This document shows, piece after piece, positions 43,345 to 51,199 of a DNA stretch of 64,000 bases. The position numbers and the translations under genes are program-made. The notes below the pieces were generated by a model. That model was not told where the DNA came from. It was given only the letters and a program-made list of their open reading frames with translations, and ran no database searches. Each line of letters opens with the position of its first letter. Positions within the stretch are counted from its first letter, which is position 1. The DNA is from Streptomyces caeruleatus (GTDB taxonomy: Bacteria; Actinomycetota; Actinomycetes; Streptomycetales; Streptomycetaceae), in the NCBI RefSeq assembly GCF_001514235.1, contig NZ_KQ948936.1, positions 62,001-126,000 of the forward strand, given 5' to 3'.

Positions 43345-43538
43345 TGCCGGCCTCCTGTCAGGTGGTTTCACTGCTGTTGGCTGTCAGTCCTGGTTGTCCA
43401 GTTACTGAGACACCTACCCTAGTCGGCCGGGCCACGTTTTCAACACCCCTGATCCCGGCAAGACTGCGAAATCCGCAAGTCTCAGTCGCGTAAACAACGA
43501 ATTTCATCGCTCCGGCCTTGCGGAACAGTCGAGACGTC
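43345..43538. promoter_or_regulatory. Divergent promoter region, aldehyde dehydrogenase / Lrp-like gene
   Basis: A 194-bp gap. It contains AACAACGAATTTC (43493-43505), similar to the element upstream of the polyamine unit, and a TGCG-5-CGCA imperfect dyad near 43465. Lrp/AsnC regulators usually bind their own upstream region, so this is a natural autoregulatory site; inferred. Confidence 0.45.
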
Positions 43539-44057
43539 GTGCACAGTGACGTCGTGGCCAGTCGAAGCGCAGAGCACAGGGACTCCCGCGAGTCCAGGAA
43601 CGGCGGCGGTCCCCAGCTGGACGCCGTCTCCCTCGCCATCATCGAACAACTCCAGGAGGACGGCCGCCGGCCGTACGCCGCCATCGGCAAGGCAGTGGGC
43701 CTGTCCGAGGCGGCCGTGCGCCAGCGCGTCCAGAAGTTGCTCGACCAGGGCGTGATGCAGATCGTCGCCGTCACGGACCCGCTCACCGTGGGCTTCCGCA
43801 GGCAGGCGATGGTCGGTGTCCACGTCGAGGGCGATGTGGAGTCGGTGGCCGACGCACTGACCGCCATGTCCGAATGCGAGTACGTGGTGATGACCGCCGG
43901 GTCCTTCGACCTGATGGTGGAGATCGTCTGCGAGGACGACGACCACCTCCTGGACGTCATCAACCGCCGCATCCGGGCCGTCCCCGGAGTGCGCTCGACC
44001 GAGAGCTTCGTCTACCTCAAGCTCAAGAAGCAGACCTACATGTGGGGAACCCGATAA
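43539..44057 (+). CDS. Lrp/AsnC-family transcriptional regulator
   Basis: A 172-residue regulator. HTH at about 27-75 (LDAVSLAIIEQLQEDGRRPY, AAIGKAVGLSEAAVRQRVQKL), then a RAM ligand-binding domain ending RSTESFVYLKLKKQTYMWG. The start is uncertain: GTG 43539, GTG 43554 and TTG 43518 are all in frame, none with a strong ribosome site. Together with the aminotransferase downstream and the divergent dehydrogenase it forms a compact amine-catabolism module, so it is probably the local regulator. Confidence 0.87.
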   Translation: MHSDVVASRSAEHRDSRESRNGGGPQLDAVSLAIIEQLQEDGRRPYAAIGKAVGLSEAAVRQRVQKLLDQGVMQIVAVTDPLTVGFRRQAMVGVHVEGDVESVADALTAMSECEYVVMTAGSFDLMVEIVCEDDDHLLDVINRRIRAVPGVRSTESFVYLKLKKQTYMWGTR

Positions 44058-44081
44058 CCGTGAGGACCCGATAACCGTGAG
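44049..44081 (+). repeat. 16-base duplication at the lrp-like/aminotransferase junction
   Basis: ACCCGATAACCGTGAG occurs at 44049-44064 and 44066-44081 (17-bp period). The first copy holds the Lrp-like stop (TAA) and the second holds the GTG start of the aminotransferase. The junction thus appears to have been created or widened by duplication. Confidence 0.85.
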
Positions 44082-45450
44082 CAGCAACAGCCCTCAGGAC
44101 CTCAGCAGGACCGCGTACGACCACTTGTGGATGCACTTCACGCGCATGTCCTCGTACGAGAACTCCCCCGTCCCGACCATCGTCCGGGGCGAGGGCACCC
44201 ACATCTACGACGACAAGGGCAAGCGCTACCTCGACGGGCTCGCCGGCCTGTTCGTGGTGCAGGCCGGGCACGGCCGCGTCGAGCTGGCCGAGACCGCGTT
44301 CAAGCAGGCTCAGGAGCTGGCGTTCTTCCCGGTGTGGTCCTACGCGCACCCGAAGGCCGTGGAGCTGGCGGAGCGGCTGGCCCACGAGGCACCGGGCGAC
44401 CTCAACAAGGTCTTCTTCACCACCGGCGGCGGTGAGGCGGTCGAGACCGCCTGGAAGCTCGCCAAGCAGTACTTCAAGCTGGTCGGCAAGCCCACCAAGT
44501 ACAAGGTGATCTCCCGTGCGGTGGCCTACCACGGCACCCCGCAGGGCGCCCTGTCCATCACGGGCCTGCCCGGTCTGAAGGCGCCGTTCGAGCCCCTCGT
44601 CCCGGGCGCGCACAAGGTCCCGAACACCAACATCTACCGCGCCCCGATCCACGGCGACGACCCGGAGGCCTTCGGCCGCTGGGCCGCCGACCAGATCGAG
44701 CAGCAGATCCTCTTCGAGGGCCCGGACACGGTCGCCGCGGTCTTCCTGGAGCCGGTGCAGAACGCGGGCGGCTGCTTCCCGCCCCCGCCCGGCTACTTCC
44801 AGCGGGTGCGTGAGATCTGCGACCAGTACGACGTGCTGCTCGTGTCGGACGAGGTCATCTGCGCCTTCGGCCGCCTCGGCACGACGTTCGCCTGCGACAA
44901 GTTCGGCTACGTCCCGGACATGATCACCTGCGCCAAGGGCATGACCTCGGGCTACTCCCCGATCGGCGCCTGCATCGTCTCCGACCGCCTCGCCGAGCCG
45001 TTCTACAAGGGCGACAACACCTTCCTGCACGGCTACACCTTCGGCGGGCACCCCGTGTCGGCCGCGGTGGGCCTCGCCAACCTCGACCTGTTCGAACGCG
45101 AGGGCCTCAACCAGCACGTCCTCGACAACGAGGGCGCCTTCCGCTCGACCCTGGAGAAGCTCCACGACCTGCCGATCGTCGGCGACGTCCGCGGCAACGG
45201 CTTCTTCTACGGCATCGAGCTGGTGAAGGACAAGAACACCAGGGAGTCCTTCAACGAGGAGGAGACCGAGCGGGTTCTCTACGGCTTCCTCTCCAAGGCC
45301 CTCTTCGACAACGGCCTGTACTGCCGTGCCGACGACCGCGGTGACCCGGTCGTGCAGCTCGCTCCGCCGCTGATCTCCAACCAGGAGACGTTCGACGAGA
45401 TCGAGCAGATCCTGCGGGCGACCCTGTCGGAGGCGTGGACCAAGCTCTAG
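44077..45450 (+). CDS. Class III aminotransferase, putrescine/diamine type
   Basis: A 457-residue PLP enzyme. PLP-phosphate site FFTTGGGEAVETAWKLAK, RAVAYHGTPQGALS, the PLP-ring aspartate in VSDEVICAFGR and the Schiff-base lysine in ITCAKGMTSGYSP (about 287). The HLWMHFTRMSSYENSPVP opening matches the omega-aminotransferases that use putrescine, cadaverine or beta-alanine with pyruvate. Here it could start putrescine breakdown by transamination, giving 4-aminobutyraldehyde for the adjacent dehydrogenase. It is co-directional with the Lrp-like gene, 19 bp downstream. A GAGGA at 44062-44066 may serve as ribosome site. Confidence 0.86.
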   Translation: MSSNSPQDLSRTAYDHLWMHFTRMSSYENSPVPTIVRGEGTHIYDDKGKRYLDGLAGLFVVQAGHGRVELAETAFKQAQELAFFPVWSYAHPKAVELAERLAHEAPGDLNKVFFTTGGGEAVETAWKLAKQYFKLVGKPTKYKVISRAVAYHGTPQGALSITGLPGLKAPFEPLVPGAHKVPNTNIYRAPIHGDDPEAFGRWAADQIEQQILFEGPDTVAAVFLEPVQNAGGCFPPPPGYFQRVREICDQYDVLLVSDEVICAFGRLGTTFACDKFGYVPDMITCAKGMTSGYSPIGACIVSDRLAEPFYKGDNTFLHGYTFGGHPVSAAVGLANLDLFEREGLNQHVLDNEGAFRSTLEKLHDLPIVGDVRGNGFFYGIELVKDKNTRESFNEEETERVLYGFLSKALFDNGLYCRADDRGDPVVQLAPPLISNQETFDEIEQILRATLSEAWTKL

Positions 45451-45469
45451 CCGCACGAGGTTCGTACGA

Positions 45470-45514
45470 CGGCGGGGGTGCACCCGTAGGAGTGAGAAGG
45501 GTGCACCCCCGCCG
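45470..45514 (+). terminator. Strong hairpin after the aminotransferase
   Basis: A perfect 16-bp stem CGGCGGGGGTGCACCC / GGGTGCACCCCCGCCG with a 13-base loop, 20 bp after the stop. Confidence 0.9.
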
Positions 45515-45575
45515 CGTGCTGTCCCTCGTTCCGGTCCCGGATCCTTAGCGTGCCTGGTAACCGATCGGCCCTGTC

Positions 45576-45601
45576 TTCGTTCCCCCGCACGGGGGAACGA
45601 A
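45576..45601. promoter_or_regulatory. 26-bp perfect palindrome upstream of the ABC pair
   Basis: Inverted repeat TTCGTTCCCCCG-CA-CGGGGGAACGAA with 12-bp arms and a 2-base centre, ending 34 bp before the ATPase start. The tight centre favours a protein-binding site over an RNA terminator. No regulator gene adjoins it. Confidence 0.65.
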
Positions 45602-45635
45602 CGCGGGAACTACGGATCTGACGAGGTGTACGCCC

Positions 45636-46376
45636 ATGGAGGCTCCGCCGGACAACGACGTGCTCTGGGCACGCGCGCTGCACTTCACGCACCGCGACGG
45701 CTCCCCCGCGCTCGGCGGGGTCTCGCTCGGAGTGCGCGAGGCCGAGATCCTCGCCGTCACCGGCCCGCGCGGCAGCGGCAAGACGGCTCTCCTGCGGTGT
45801 CTGTCCGGCCTGGTCCCCCCGGTGCGCGGCGAGGTCTGGTTCAACAGCGTCCCGGTGCACACCATGGGCCCGCTGGCCCGCGAACGGCTCCGCCGCGACC
45901 GCTTCACCTGGATCGACCCGACCCCGACGCTCGTCCCGGAGCTGAACGTCTGGGAGAACGCCGCCCTCCCCCTGATGCTGCGCGGCACCAGTCGCCGTCG
46001 CGCCAAGACGGCCGCGCTGGAGTGGCTGAACCGCCTGGACGTCGGCGAGTCGGCCCGCAAGCGCCCGCACCAGCTGGTCCAGGCCGAACGGCAGCGCGTC
46101 TGCATCGCCCGGGCGCTCGCCCCCTCACCGACGGTCCTGTTCGCCGACGAACCGACGGCCCCGCTGCACCGCGCCGACCGCGCCCACGTCCTGCGCACCC
46201 TGACGACAGCGGCCCGCTCGCACGGCATCACCGTCGTCCTGACCACGTACGACGTGGAGAACGCGGCCTTCGCCGACCGCACCGTCGCCCTCCTCGACGG
46301 ACGGCGCGTCAACACGGTGCACCTGCCGCCGGTCACCGCGACGGAAGGCCGGGCGGCGTGCTCGCTCTCCGTCTGA
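45636..46376 (+). CDS. ABC ATPase with degenerate signature motif
   Basis: A 246-residue ATPase of LolD/MacB-like size. Walker A GPRGSGKT (43-50) and Walker B VLFADEPTAPL (about 167-177) are intact. The signature normally reading LSGGQ is LVQAERQR (about 147-154), and the usual Q-loop glutamine is replaced (FTWIDPTPT). ATP binding is plausible but hydrolysis may be weak or depend on a partner. It overlaps the next gene by 19 bp, so the pair should form one complex. GAGG precedes ATG 45636. Confidence 0.85.
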   Translation: MEAPPDNDVLWARALHFTHRDGSPALGGVSLGVREAEILAVTGPRGSGKTALLRCLSGLVPPVRGEVWFNSVPVHTMGPLARERLRRDRFTWIDPTPTLVPELNVWENAALPLMLRGTSRRRAKTAALEWLNRLDVGESARKRPHQLVQAERQRVCIARALAPSPTVLFADEPTAPLHRADRAHVLRTLTTAARSHGITVVLTTYDVENAAFADRTVALLDGRRVNTVHLPPVTATEGRAACSLSV

Positions 46377-47755
46377 CCCGAACCGGCCGGCCCGCCGTAC
46401 AGCTGCGCCGTCTGCTCGTGGCGGCGGCCTCGGCGGGCACGGGCTTCCTGCTGCTGAGCGCCCTCGGGTACGCGCTGTCCCACGCCGACCCCGGCGCGGC
46501 GATCCTGCGTCTGGCCTGGTGCCTGCCTCCGCTGGCCGCGACGATCCACCTCGCGGTGGCCGTGGCCCGCACCGACCCGGGCACCAGACCCCGCCCCGGC
46601 CTCGCGGCGATCGGCCTCGGCCCGGCCCGCCTGATGCTGGTCTCGGCCACCACCACCGCCCTGTCCTGCACCCTCGGCTCGATGCTCGCCCTGCTGGTCT
46701 TCCTCCATCTGCGCGGCGACCTGACCGGCATGCCCTTCGACGGCGCGGCCGCGCAGTTCCTCGCGGCGGACGCCCCCCTGCCCCTGCCGGCCGCCCTGAC
46801 CCTGCTGACCCTGGTCCCGGCGACCGCGTCGACGACGGTGGCCCTCGCCCTGCGCCCGAAGGAAGCCGGACCCGCCGGGGCACGGGGCGCCGAAGGGAGG
46901 TCGTACCGCCGCTTCGGGGCGTACGGCAGGGCGGTGGCACGGGAGACGTTCGGAGCCTACGGGCGGTTCGGGGCGCGACGGCGTGGCGCCCCGGACAGGG
47001 GCGGCGCCGGGCCGGCGGCAGATCCAGGCCCGGAAACCGAACCGACCGCCACGCCGGCCGCGACCGCGACCGCGGCCGAGGAGACGGCGGAAACGGCGGC
47101 GAGGGCGGAAACGCTGGACGCAGCGGCCCACCTCCCGGCCCCCCGCAAACCCCCCGCAGGCCTCCCCTGGGGCATCGCCGTCCTCGCCGCGGGCCTGGCC
47201 GTGGAGGCCTACGCCGCCCGTGCGGCGACCGGCGCCCTCACGCTGCCCTCCGCCCTGCCGACCGGCCCCGCCGGCGTCCTGGCCGGCTGGCTCCTGGCCG
47301 CGCTCGGGCTGGCCCTGGCCGCCCCCGGCCTCACCCACTTCTGCGGCCGGCTCCTGCAGTCCGTACGCCCGGGCGCCGTACGTCTCCTCGCGGGCCGGGT
47401 CCTGATGGAGGAGGCCACCCGCATCGGCCGCCCCCTCGGCGTCGTCTGCGCCGTGGCCTCCGCGGCGTACGCCATGGCCCCGCTCTCCGCCCCCGCGGCC
47501 ACCGCCGCCGTCGGCCCGCTCACCACCCTCGGCGCCGTCCTGGTCACCGGCTGCACCGTGGCCACGCTGCTCACGGCCGCCGTGGAGGCCAAGCAGGCCC
47601 GCGCCGACACCACGGCCGCGCTGCTCCGTCTCGGCGCCCCGACCACACTGCTGCGCAGCGCGGCGGCCTTGCGCGCCGGCGCCCTGCTCGCCTTCTTCTG
47701 CCCGCTCACCCTGATCGTGGCCGAGTTGGCCGCACTGCCTCTGGCAGCCCGCTGA
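46358..47755 (+). CDS. ABC transporter-associated membrane protein
   Basis: A 465-residue Ala/Leu-rich membrane protein. About four hydrophobic segments lie in each half, separated by a ~100-residue Arg/Glu/Thr/Pro-rich cytoplasmic linker (about 165-265). This layout recalls FtsX/MacB-type permeases with poor sequence conservation. GTG 46358 overlaps the ATPase gene by 19 bp and follows GGAAGG. Probably the permease partner of the ATPase; substrate unknown. Confidence 0.75.
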   Translation: MLALRLTRTGRPAVQLRRLLVAAASAGTGFLLLSALGYALSHADPGAAILRLAWCLPPLAATIHLAVAVARTDPGTRPRPGLAAIGLGPARLMLVSATTTALSCTLGSMLALLVFLHLRGDLTGMPFDGAAAQFLAADAPLPLPAALTLLTLVPATASTTVALALRPKEAGPAGARGAEGRSYRRFGAYGRAVARETFGAYGRFGARRRGAPDRGGAGPAADPGPETEPTATPAATATAAEETAETAARAETLDAAAHLPAPRKPPAGLPWGIAVLAAGLAVEAYAARAATGALTLPSALPTGPAGVLAGWLLAALGLALAAPGLTHFCGRLLQSVRPGAVRLLAGRVLMEEATRIGRPLGVVCAVASAAYAMAPLSAPAATAAVGPLTTLGAVLVTGCTVATLLTAAVEAKQARADTTAALLRLGAPTTLLRSAAALRAGALLAFFCPLTLIVAELAALPLAAR

Positions 47756-47883
47756 AGCCGACGACAGGCGCCGGAAAAGTCGTCGGAGAACTCGTACGAA
47801 AAAATCTCCGCACGGCGATGAGTTCCGCTCGGACCCCCGGTCTACCCCACCGAACAGCAGACACCCCGATGGGAGAGACCACG

Positions 47884-48303
47884 ATGACCGCCCCCGCGTA
47901 CCAGCAGATGATCTTCGTCAACCTGCCCGTGAACGACCTCGGCGCCTCAAAGAAGTTCTTCACGGAGCTCGGCTACTCGATCAACGAGCAGTTCAGCGAC
48001 GACACGACGGCCTCGGTCGTGATCAGCGAGACCATCGTCGCGATGGTGCACACCCACGACAAGTACGCCCAGTTCACGAAGAAGCCGATCGCGGACGCCA
48101 CGAAGAGCAGCGAGGTGCTGATCGCGCTGAGCGCCGAGAGCCGCGAGAAGGTCGACGAGCTGGTCGACAAGGCGCTCGCCGCGGGCGGTTCCGTAGCCGG
48201 CGAGACCCAGGACCACGGCTTCATGTACGGCCGCGCCTTCGACGACCTCGACGGCCACACCTGGGAGGTCGTCTGGATGGACCCGTCGGCCATCGAGGGC
48301 TGA
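47884..48303 (+). CDS. VOC/glyoxalase-fold protein
   Basis: A 139-residue protein of the vicinal-oxygen-chelate superfamily with two beta-alpha-beta repeats: MIFVNLPVNDLGASKKFFTE at the start, and DHGFMYGRAFDDLDGHTWEV near the end. The family includes glyoxalases, dioxygenases and antibiotic-binding proteins; the substrate cannot be assigned. ATG 47884 follows GGGAGAG. The upstream in-frame extension is a shadow of the ABC membrane gene. Confidence 0.88.
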   Translation: MTAPAYQQMIFVNLPVNDLGASKKFFTELGYSINEQFSDDTTASVVISETIVAMVHTHDKYAQFTKKPIADATKSSEVLIALSAESREKVDELVDKALAAGGSVAGETQDHGFMYGRAFDDLDGHTWEVVWMDPSAIEG

Positions 48304-48340
48304 CGCGGGCCGTCCCATCCACGGTGCCTAGCATGGGCGG

Positions 48341-49471
48341 GTGCAGACGATGCCCGCCCATGCGGCCCACCACAACGACCGTGAGATAGAGACGCTCGAG
48401 GAGTTCGACGCGACCGTGTCGGCGCGCGGCTCCCTCGCCGGATTCCGTGTCCAGGCCGTCGATCTGACGGACCGTACGCGCGAGCTGCTCACCACCAGCG
48501 CCGCGGGCGCCCTCTTCCTCGGCTGCCCGATGCGCGAGGAGGCCGCGGCGAAGGTCCGCACGGACGGCGCCCTCGTCTTCCCGCCGATCCCGAGCCTGCC
48601 CTTCGACCCTTACCGGGGGCTGGTCTACTCCCCCGACGAGCTCTTCGCCTCCCTGACGGACGGCCCGGACGGCTACGAGAACACGCCCGACGCCGTCGCC
48701 TACGCCTGGTTCCAGCGGACCAAGGCCGACGGTGACGTCTACGCCTCCATGCTGCGCGCGGTCCACGACGACTCCGTGTCGGACGCGCTGGACGAACTCC
48801 TCGCCGGGGCACGGGTGGTGGGCGTCATGGGCGGCCACGCGATGCGGCGCGGCACGGAGGCGTACGAGGGTGCCGCGCGGCTCGGCCGGGAGCTGGCCCG
48901 TGCCGGACTCACGGTCGCCACCGGCGGCGGTCCGGGCGCGATGGAGGCGGCCAACCTCGGCGCGTACGCCGCCCCGTACGACGACGAGATGCTCACCGAC
49001 GCGCTCCGGCTGCTGGCGAAGGCGCCCCTGTTCACCCCGTCGATCACCGAGTGGGCGACGGCCGCCTTCGAGGTCCGTGCGCGCTGGCCGAAGGGCGGCC
49101 GCTCCGTCGGCATCCCGACCTGGTTCTACGGCCACGAGCCGCCGAACCCCTTCGCCTCCCACATCGCCAAGTACTTCGCCAACGCCACCCGCGAGGACGG
49201 CCTCCTGGCCCGTTCGAACGCGGGCGTCGTCTTCCTGCCGGGGGCCGCCGGCACCGTGCAGGAGATCTTCGACAACGCCACGCCGAACTACTACGAGTCG
49301 CGCGGCGAGCCGACCCCGATGGTGCTCGTGAACCGGGCCCACTGGACGGAGAAGTTGCCGACCTGGCCGCTGCTGCAGGCACTCGCCCGGGAGCGGTCGA
49401 TGGAGTCCCGTATCGCCCTGGTCGACCGGATCGAGGAGGCTCCGGCGGCGCTGAAACGTCTCAGCGATTAA
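48341..49471 (+). CDS. LOG-like Rossmann-fold protein
   Basis: A 376-residue protein. The C-terminal two thirds has the lysine-decarboxylase-like/LOG fold: VGVMGGHAMRRG, TVATGGGPGAMEAANLGA, and VVFLPGAAGTVQEIFDN in place of the canonical PGGxGT. The N-terminal ~130 residues are an extra domain. Family members release cytokinin-type bases or bind nucleotides; the altered motif leaves the activity open. The start may be GTG 48341 or ATG 48350. A TAGCAT hexamer 6 bases before the GTG could be a -10 box of a leaderless transcript. Confidence 0.8.
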   Translation: MQTMPAHAAHHNDREIETLEEFDATVSARGSLAGFRVQAVDLTDRTRELLTTSAAGALFLGCPMREEAAAKVRTDGALVFPPIPSLPFDPYRGLVYSPDELFASLTDGPDGYENTPDAVAYAWFQRTKADGDVYASMLRAVHDDSVSDALDELLAGARVVGVMGGHAMRRGTEAYEGAARLGRELARAGLTVATGGGPGAMEAANLGAYAAPYDDEMLTDALRLLAKAPLFTPSITEWATAAFEVRARWPKGGRSVGIPTWFYGHEPPNPFASHIAKYFANATREDGLLARSNAGVVFLPGAAGTVQEIFDNATPNYYESRGEPTPMVLVNRAHWTEKLPTWPLLQALARERSMESRIALVDRIEEAPAALKRLSD

Positions 49472-49509
49472 TAAGAGGGCAAAGCCAACGGCTGTGGGCG
49501 GCATATGCG

Positions 49510-49537
49510 TTGACACTGCTTATGCCACGCTTATAAA
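49510..49537 (+). promoter_or_regulatory. Consensus-like sigma70 promoter of the LAETG protein gene
   Basis: TTGACA at 49510-49515, a 16-bp spacer and TATAAA at 49532-49537. It is the best match to vegetative promoter hexamers seen in the window, with about 80 bp of leader before the GTG start. Confidence 0.75.
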
Positions 49538-49618
49538 CCTGTGAGACTCCTGGGGACGGTGATGTCACGTCACCGCCTCGTTCAACCCCCCTCAGTGATG
49601 CAACTCGTAAGGACAAAA

Positions 49619-50314
49619 GTGTCCATAAACCGCCGTACTGTCGCGCGTTCCGTGCGCGCTCTTGGTGTTGCCTCCGCCTCGGCCGCGCTCGCGCTCGGCT
49701 TCGCGGGCAACGCGCTCGCGTGCAACATCAGTGAATTCTCCGCCGAAGCCAAGTGCGACGGCGACAAGGGTGTCATCACGGTCACCGACGTCGACCCCAG
49801 CGGTGTCCCGGCGACCGTGAGCGTCTTCCTGCAGAACAACGGCGCCGACCTGAAGAAGGTCGGCGAGCAGGTGGTCAAGGGCTCGCGCGAGGGTGTCACC
49901 ATCACCTTTGCCGAGGACTGGAAGCCGGACGCCGAGTACCGCGTCCACGTCAAGGCCGGCGGCTATGTCGACGAGGACATCGAGCCGAACCTGACGACGC
50001 CGTCCACGGCCTGCAAGAAGGACGAGGAGGAGCCGCCGGCCCCGTCGGACACCCCGACCCCGTCGGACTCCGCGTCCACCCCGGCCGAGGAGACCGACTC
50101 CCCGGCCCCGACGCCCTCGGAGAGCGAGAGCACCGCCCCCGCGGACACGGCCAGCAGCGCCCCGTCCCCGGCGAGCGACGACTCCAACCTCGCCGAGACC
50201 GGCGCGAACTCCAACACCGGCCTGATCGCCGGCATCGCGGTCGCCCTGGTCGCCGTCGGTGGCGGCGCGGTCTTCTTCGGCCTGCGCCGTCGCGGGGCGA
50301 GCAGCGACCGCTGA
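49619..50314 (+). CDS. LAETG-motif cell-wall-anchored surface protein
   Basis: A 231-residue secreted protein. Signal peptide (SINRRTVARSVRALGVASAS to about residue 40), a ~100-residue beta-rich domain (CNISEFSAEAK; VFLQNNGADLKKV; YRVHVKAGGYVDEDI), a ~65-residue Pro/Ser/Thr/Glu linker, then LAETG, a hydrophobic helix and the basic tail GLRRRGASSDR. This is the sorting signal used by class E sortases in Streptomyces. The beta domain has no recognised function. GTG 49619 follows AAGGAC; ATG 49598 is an alternative. Confidence 0.88.
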   Translation: MSINRRTVARSVRALGVASASAALALGFAGNALACNISEFSAEAKCDGDKGVITVTDVDPSGVPATVSVFLQNNGADLKKVGEQVVKGSREGVTITFAEDWKPDAEYRVHVKAGGYVDEDIEPNLTTPSTACKKDEEEPPAPSDTPTPSDSASTPAEETDSPAPTPSESESTAPADTASSAPSPASDDSNLAETGANSNTGLIAGIAVALVAVGGGAVFFGLRRRGASSDR

Positions 50315-50339
50315 CCCGCCCGCACAGCAACGCCCTTGT

Positions 50340-50367
50340 GGCCCGTCCCCGTTCCCGGGGGCGGGCC
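50340..50367 (+). terminator. Terminator hairpin between convergent genes
   Basis: Stem GGCCCG-T-CCCC with GGGG-G-CGGGCC (one mismatch) and a 6-base loop, between the LAETG gene and the convergent gene's stop. Confidence 0.75.
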
Positions 50368-50376
50368 GTTCGCCTG

Positions 50377-51174
50377 TCAGCCGAAGGTCGCCCGCTCCAG
50401 CCAGAACTCCAGCAACTCCCGCTCGCCGAGGACCTCCAACTCCGGGCTGTCCAGCGGCAGCCGACGGTAGAAGGCGAGGAGTACGTCGGTGAGCGTGCCG
50501 CGGAGCGCGACGGTCGCCTTCTCGTGGCCACGCCGCCAGCCGATGACGTCCTCGGAGAGATCGATCAGCCACTCCGCGTGCACGTCAGCCGTGTCGTCGG
50601 TGGCGTGCAGATGAATGCTGCCGCCCGGCCTGCGCAACTCCCGCGAGGGATCGTCCGGCAGCGTCCGCTGGGCCCACTCCACGATCTCCAGCCACTCGTC
50701 GATCGCGTCGGCGGCGATGTCCGGGGCGACCTCGTAGGGCTGCCCGGCGGCGAGCGTCGCGTCCGCGCGGTGGATCGTGATCTCGTGGGCCATACGGCGG
50801 GCCCAGAACCCGGCGTTGCACACCCCGGTCCAGCTCCACACATTGGCATCCGGGCCGGCCTCCCGCAGCGCGGCGACGACCATCTCGCCGGTCTCCGTGA
50901 GCCAGGCGTCGAGCGCGGCGGGGTCGCCCTCCCCCTCGGGGCCGTCGGCCTTGGGCACCTGCCCCTCCGCGACCTCCTCCTGCGTCCGCGTCCGCACCAG
51001 CAGCTCTGCCCAGCGCAGGGCGCCGCCGGCATGCCGTACGAGCTGTTCCAGTGACCAGTCCGGGCAGGTCGGCACGGTGGCGGACAGGTCGGCGCCGGAG
51101 GTCACCACGGCCCTCAACAGGCCAACCTGATGGGCGATTTCGTCACAGTAGCGATCGTGCGGGAGCGGCGTCAT
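50377..51174 (-). CDS. Mycothiol-dependent maleylpyruvate isomerase/DinB-like protein
   Basis: A 265-residue protein of the actinobacterial TIGR03083-type family. The N-terminal DinB-like four-helix bundle shows HDRYCDEIAHQVGLLRAVV, VPTCPDWSLEQLVRHAGG and RRMAHEITIHRADA, with conserved histidines that would bind metal. A small C-terminal alpha/beta domain follows. Family members use mycothiol in isomerase or transferase reactions; the substrate is unknown. ATG 51174. Confidence 0.82.
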   Translation of the reverse strand: MTPLPHDRYCDEIAHQVGLLRAVVTSGADLSATVPTCPDWSLEQLVRHAGGALRWAELLVRTRTQEEVAEGQVPKADGPEGEGDPAALDAWLTETGEMVVAALREAGPDANVWSWTGVCNAGFWARRMAHEITIHRADATLAAGQPYEVAPDIAADAIDEWLEIVEWAQRTLPDDPSRELRRPGGSIHLHATDDTADVHAEWLIDLSEDVIGWRRGHEKATVALRGTLTDVLLAFYRRLPLDSPELEVLGERELLEFWLERATFG

Positions 51175-51199
51175 GCCCCGCACCCTATGTGCCGGACGA

